This document shows, piece after piece, positions 8,624 through 10,831 of a stretch of DNA of 10,831 nucleotides (the stretch's first letter is position 1; the number at the start of each line of letters is the position of its first letter). Below the pieces are notes generated by a model that saw nothing but the letters and a program-made list of their open reading frames with translations, had not been told where the DNA came from and ran no database searches. Made by a program: the position numbers and the translations under genes. Source of the stretch: Spirogloea muscicola (Eukaryota > Streptophyta > Zygnematophyceae > Spirogloeales > Spirogloeaceae); NCBI GenBank assembly GCA_009602725.1, contig WELB01000064.1:187683-198513 (forward strand), written 5' to 3'.

Positions 8624-9556
8624 CTGCACAAGGCACAGCCAGGAGGCCGTCGCCCATGGCGTCGGCAAGGCACAGCGGCGGCGGCGGCGGGGAGCCCCGG
8701 CGTCGGCCAGCACTGAGACGGCCACGCAGGAGGCCTCCACGTCGTCCTCGGAGAGCTTCCCGGGCCTCAAGCGCTTCCTCGCGGACGCGGCGAGCGTTGG
8801 CCGAGTAAGGCCCTCTCAGCTCCCCGACTTAAAGTTCTAGCGGCAGCTGTTCAAACCCCGCTGTCAGCAAACGGCCGCGAGGACGTTCGTGACGTCCTCC
8901 TGTTTCCGACCTGCAAGTAAGAATTTACACAGGAGTACGATATATTCTGTACTAGTGTTTACATAATGTCTTCATCTAAGATCTGAGACTTTGGCCTTTA
9001 TTGGGAAGCTTTCTATCTTTCTCATTCCTGCCAGGTGCGGGTAATCGTCAACACCGGGATGGGCGTGCTCGAGTCAGTGACCACGCTCGACTCGCTCTTC
9101 TACCGCGCCGTGCCGGGCAAAGGCGAGTACGCCAACCTCATGAAGGCGGCGGACAACGTCGACTTCCACCTGCTTCTCGATCGTGTCGCTGGCGTGCAAC
9201 TCGAGCAGGGCACGTCGAAGCACGGCGGCTTCCCCACATGCGTGATGCGCTTCCACGACAGCCAGGCCAATGTGGGAGCCACGCTCTTCGTCATGTGGAG
9301 ACCAGGTGAGAGCAGGCCGTCCAGCCCCTCACAAATTGACTTGCAGGCCAACATGGAACTTCGAATTCACGGTTGGAGCGCAAGAACCATAAGGAGTGGG
9401 CCAATGCCACTAACTTGTTTCCTGCTCTACTGATTGCCAGGGACCAAAGGAGATTATGATCCCGGGCAAGTAGAGACATTTGAGGCACTGCTGAGCAAGT
9501 ACGGAGAACACGTTGATTTCTTCATGGAGGGCTCCGAGGAGACTGCCAACCTTTGA
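8624..9556 (+). CDS. ChuX/HutX-like (intracellular haem-carrier fold) protein, probably organelle-targeted
   Basis: Exons: 8624-8804, 9035-9305, 9441-9556 (TGA 9554-9556); the two later junctions (GTAAGG/TGCCAG and GTGAGA/TGCCAG) keep frame. The reading gives 188 residues from 8624, about 250 with the candidate first exon. Residues 1-60 form a basic, then Ser/Ala/Thr-rich leader (QRRRRRGAPASASTETA) and SFPGLKRFLADA; the conserved domain follows from GRVRVIVNTGMGVLE. The order VRVIVNTG..VLE, YANL, FHLLLDRVAGVQLEQ, FHDSQANVGATLFVMWRPG and QVETFEALL parallels ChuX/HutX proteins (strand, HIALIERK-like strand, F..-G-FK-type strand, then QV..F..L helix). Bacterial members hand haem to breakdown enzymes; in an alga a haem or tetrapyrrole role is inference. 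Histidines at FHLLL, SKHGG and RFHDS are possible ligands but none is proven. Coding nature is near certain; the family call is from remembered pattern, not a search. Confidence 0.6.
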
Positions 9557-9756
9557 TTCGAGGCCGACCAGTTCAGTGAATCTTCTTGAGCATGCACCAC
9601 CTTTGTTGTGCATTCACGGGCTCTCACGCAGGCTGCGAATTGCCGTTGATGAGTGGAGGTGGACAGCACAATCGCCTGCAATCAGGACTCTTTCAGGCCT
9701 TGGCTGTGGGCAATCAAGCCTGGCAGTGGCCTGGTAACAAAGGTCTTTCACGCTGT

Positions 9757-9761
9757 TGTAA
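9757..9761 (+). terminator. Candidate polyadenylation signal TGTAA for the ChuX-like transcript
   Basis: TGTAA lies 200 bases after the stop at 9556, a normal 3'-UTR length in green algae, and is the first copy on this strand after the stop. The cleavage site would be expected roughly 10-20 bases downstream. Confidence 0.5.
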
Positions 9762-9958
9762 AGGGCTGACGGGTGCAAGTCCATGCAGTCGACCTTAGTA
9801 CCAACTCCGACAGAGCAGGCATCATGGAAGCAACATGCTGCTGTGGGCAAGCGGCCCTGTACTATTTGGTGCTTAGAAAAGGAGTGCAACAAGGTGCTGC
9901 ACTCACACGGCTACTTGATCTTGGCTTTATTGCTGCCAGGAGCTTGTATTTCTAGAAG

Positions 9959-9966
9959 TATATAAA
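9959..9966 (+). promoter_or_regulatory. TATA-box-like TATATAAA
   Basis: This is a good match to a eukaryotic TATA box, in a spacer with otherwise mixed composition. It is 142 bases before the ATG at 10101 and over 800 before the gene at 10778, so its target is unclear. Confidence 0.3.
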
Positions 9967-10100
9967 CCACTTTTCATGCCTCAGTCCTGCACCTCCTGCC
10001 TCTCCTGATCCTCATCTGATATTTGTCTCCTCGTTGGATATCATTTTGCCTAGAGCACATCGTGTCCAAGTCTCTAGCATTGCTTATTCAATCCTTACGC

Positions 10101-10208
10101 ATGACCGCTAAGCGAGTATTGCTTATGGGTGACAGCGGCAAGGGCGCAGCTGATATAGAGCTTGACCTTTGGATCATGACCTGCAAGGACTTTTTGAAGG
10201 CAAAGTGA
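10101..10208 (+). other. Short ORF with P-loop-like start; possible GTPase remnant
   Basis: ATG at 10101 opens 35 codons beginning MTAKRVLLMGDSGKG. The first 13 residues resemble the beta-1 strand and P-loop of Ras-superfamily GTPases (Rab-type GDSGVGKS, Rag-type LLMGKSGSGKT), but the GKS/T end is missing: after GDSGKG come Ala-Ala. Eight residues on, LDLW is followed by Asp six residues after the Trp, as in the Rag/Gtr LNLWDCGGQD segment, as if the region between were deleted. The frame stops at 10206-10208. It could be a decayed gene fragment or coincidence; I do not claim a functional protein. Confidence 0.2.
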
Positions 10209-10297
10209 TGCTTTGCTATCCTCCTGATGCCCACTTCAAGCGTACACTAGTTGCTACAGGCCTCCTCATAGTGTAGTTTCATGTCTGTGCTCAATCA

Positions 10298-10332
10298 ATG
10301 AACGGGCCTGACTTGGTGTCAGGCCCGTTCAT
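10298..10332. repeat. Perfect 15-bp stem-loop with 5-base loop
   Basis: ATGAACGGGCCTGAC (10298-10312) pairs exactly with GTCAGGCCCGTTCAT (10318-10332) around the loop TTGGT. This is the strongest simple hairpin I see in the window. It lies in the spacer between the ChuX-like gene and the next gene. No U-run follows, so it is not a bacterial-type terminator, and it lacks the histone 3' stem-loop sequence. Confidence 0.9.
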
Positions 10333-10751
10333 ACACAATAATGAAGGAAGGGGACTCGCAATCAGCGTGAGTGGTAATCGCAAGAGGCTTTGCCAACATC
10401 CTGCGACCCGATGTGGCTGTGACAGAGACGGACGGAGCTCACACGCCTAGGCTGTTAACCGCCCTGCGCTTCGCCGGGGTTTGAGAGAAGGCGCGCGGTG
10501 CGCATGAGATTGGAAGAGAGGCCGATACTAGCCTTACAAATGTCCTGGTAACGGGGTAATGAGTTGTGCTAAGGGGGGCACTACTATCCTGGTTTGAACA
10601 CTCGTCCCATCCTTGTTAAACAGCCCTTGCCCATCGGCGGTACCAGCGAGAGGGACTTGATCAGATTTCCTCAGTCGTGGGAGCTTCCTGGGAGGATTTC
10701 CTTTCCGGTTTCCTCAGGCCATCCCTTCCCTTCCCCCTGCAGCCCTCTGCT

Positions 10752-10775
10752 GCGGCGGCGGCGGCGGCGGCGGCG
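10752..10775. repeat. CGG trinucleotide run just before a start codon
   Basis: Continuous CGG units run up to two bases before the ATG at 10778, in the presumed 5'-UTR. Such runs are common in GC-rich algal leaders and may be length-variable. Confidence 0.85.
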
Positions 10776-10777
10776 CC

Positions 10778-10831
10778 ATGGCCAAGAAGCGCAAGGCCGC
10801 GCCGCCGCCGCCGGAGGCGCGGGCGGCGCTC
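10778..10831 (+). CDS. N-terminus of an unidentified gene (3' partial)
   Basis: ATG at 10778 in a good eukaryotic context (GCGCCATGG) opens 18 codons that run off the window: MAKKRKAAPPPPEARAAL. The KKRK cluster resembles a short nuclear or nucleolar localisation signal and the following Pro/Ala stretch looks disordered. GC-rich codon use matches the real exons here. The upstream pyrimidine-rich stretch and CTGCAG at 10737-10742 could mark the promoter or a leader intron. The family cannot be told from so few residues. Confidence 0.6.
   Translation, partial: MAKKRKAAPPPPEARAAL

Larger units (their letters stand above)
9557..10777. other. 3'-UTR and intergenic spacer
   Basis: About 1.2 kb between the ChuX-like stop and the next start codon. 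It contains a TGTAA (9757-9761), a TATATAAA (9959-9966), a short ATG frame with a P-loop-like start (10101-10208), and a perfect 15-bp stem-loop (10298-10332). From 10680 it becomes pyrimidine-rich, ending CCCCCTGCAG at 10742, which could be a 5'-UTR intron acceptor. No tRNA, snoRNA or transposon was recognised. Confidence 0.7.

Noticed and set aside
8656-8807. ATG at 8656 beginning MASARHSGGGGGEPRRR, a transit-like leader
   Set aside because: It is in a different frame from the conserved ChuX-like reading, and joining it through donor 8805 and acceptor 9034 gives an immediate stop.
9614-9892. 92-codon minus-strand frame opposite the ChuX-like 3'-UTR
   Set aside because: No ATG-context, domain or codon-bias support; it lies in the expected 3'-UTR of the plus-strand gene.

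Overview
The window reads as nuclear DNA of a unicellular green alga, probably a GC-rich trebouxiophyte of the Chlorella type. This is inferred from very high third-position GC in exons, lower-GC introns and spacers, many small GT-AG introns, TGTAA-type polyadenylation motifs, and proteins that look plastid- or organelle-related. There are no bacterial operons, IS elements, CRISPR arrays, rRNA or convincing tRNA genes.

Layout. (1) Positions 1-5392, plus strand: almost all of an M3-family zinc oligopeptidase (oligopeptidase A / plant organellar oligopeptidase type). It can be read as 16 exons and 15 introns (12 in phase 0). All junctions keep frame and give about 708 residues of continuous family-like protein; only the extreme N-terminus is cut off. 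One intron appears to be GC-AG, and intron 3 carries a strong pyrimidine mirror repeat. (2) 5393-6406: a convergent 3'-UTR/intergenic stretch with a 10-bp inverted repeat and a reverse-strand TGTAA. (3) 6407-about 6999, minus strand: an m-type chloroplast thioredoxin with WCGPC; the mature domain is one exon, and a likely short transit-peptide exon lies just upstream. (4) About 7000-8140: a GC-rich, hairpin- and triplet-repeat-rich divergent promoter region. (5) About 8143-9556, plus strand: a spliced gene ending in a domain that resembles bacterial ChuX/HutX haem-carrier proteins, preceded by a basic, Ser/Ala-rich targeting-like leader. (6) 9557-10777: 3'-UTR and spacer with a TGTAA, a TATA-like box, a short ORF resembling a damaged P-loop start, and a perfect 15-bp stem-loop. 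(7) 10778-10831, plus strand: the first 18 codons of another gene with a KKRK start.

Taken together, the oligopeptidase would clear small peptides (in plants, degraded targeting peptides), thioredoxin m would relay plastid redox signals, and the ChuX/HutX-like protein may bind haem or a related tetrapyrrole. Nothing in the sequence shows that they work as one system; neighbourhood in an algal nuclear genome is weak evidence. I did not find a clear new multi-gene system. The most useful leads are the eukaryotic ChuX/HutX-like gene, the intergenic perfect stem-loop, and the unresolved first exons.
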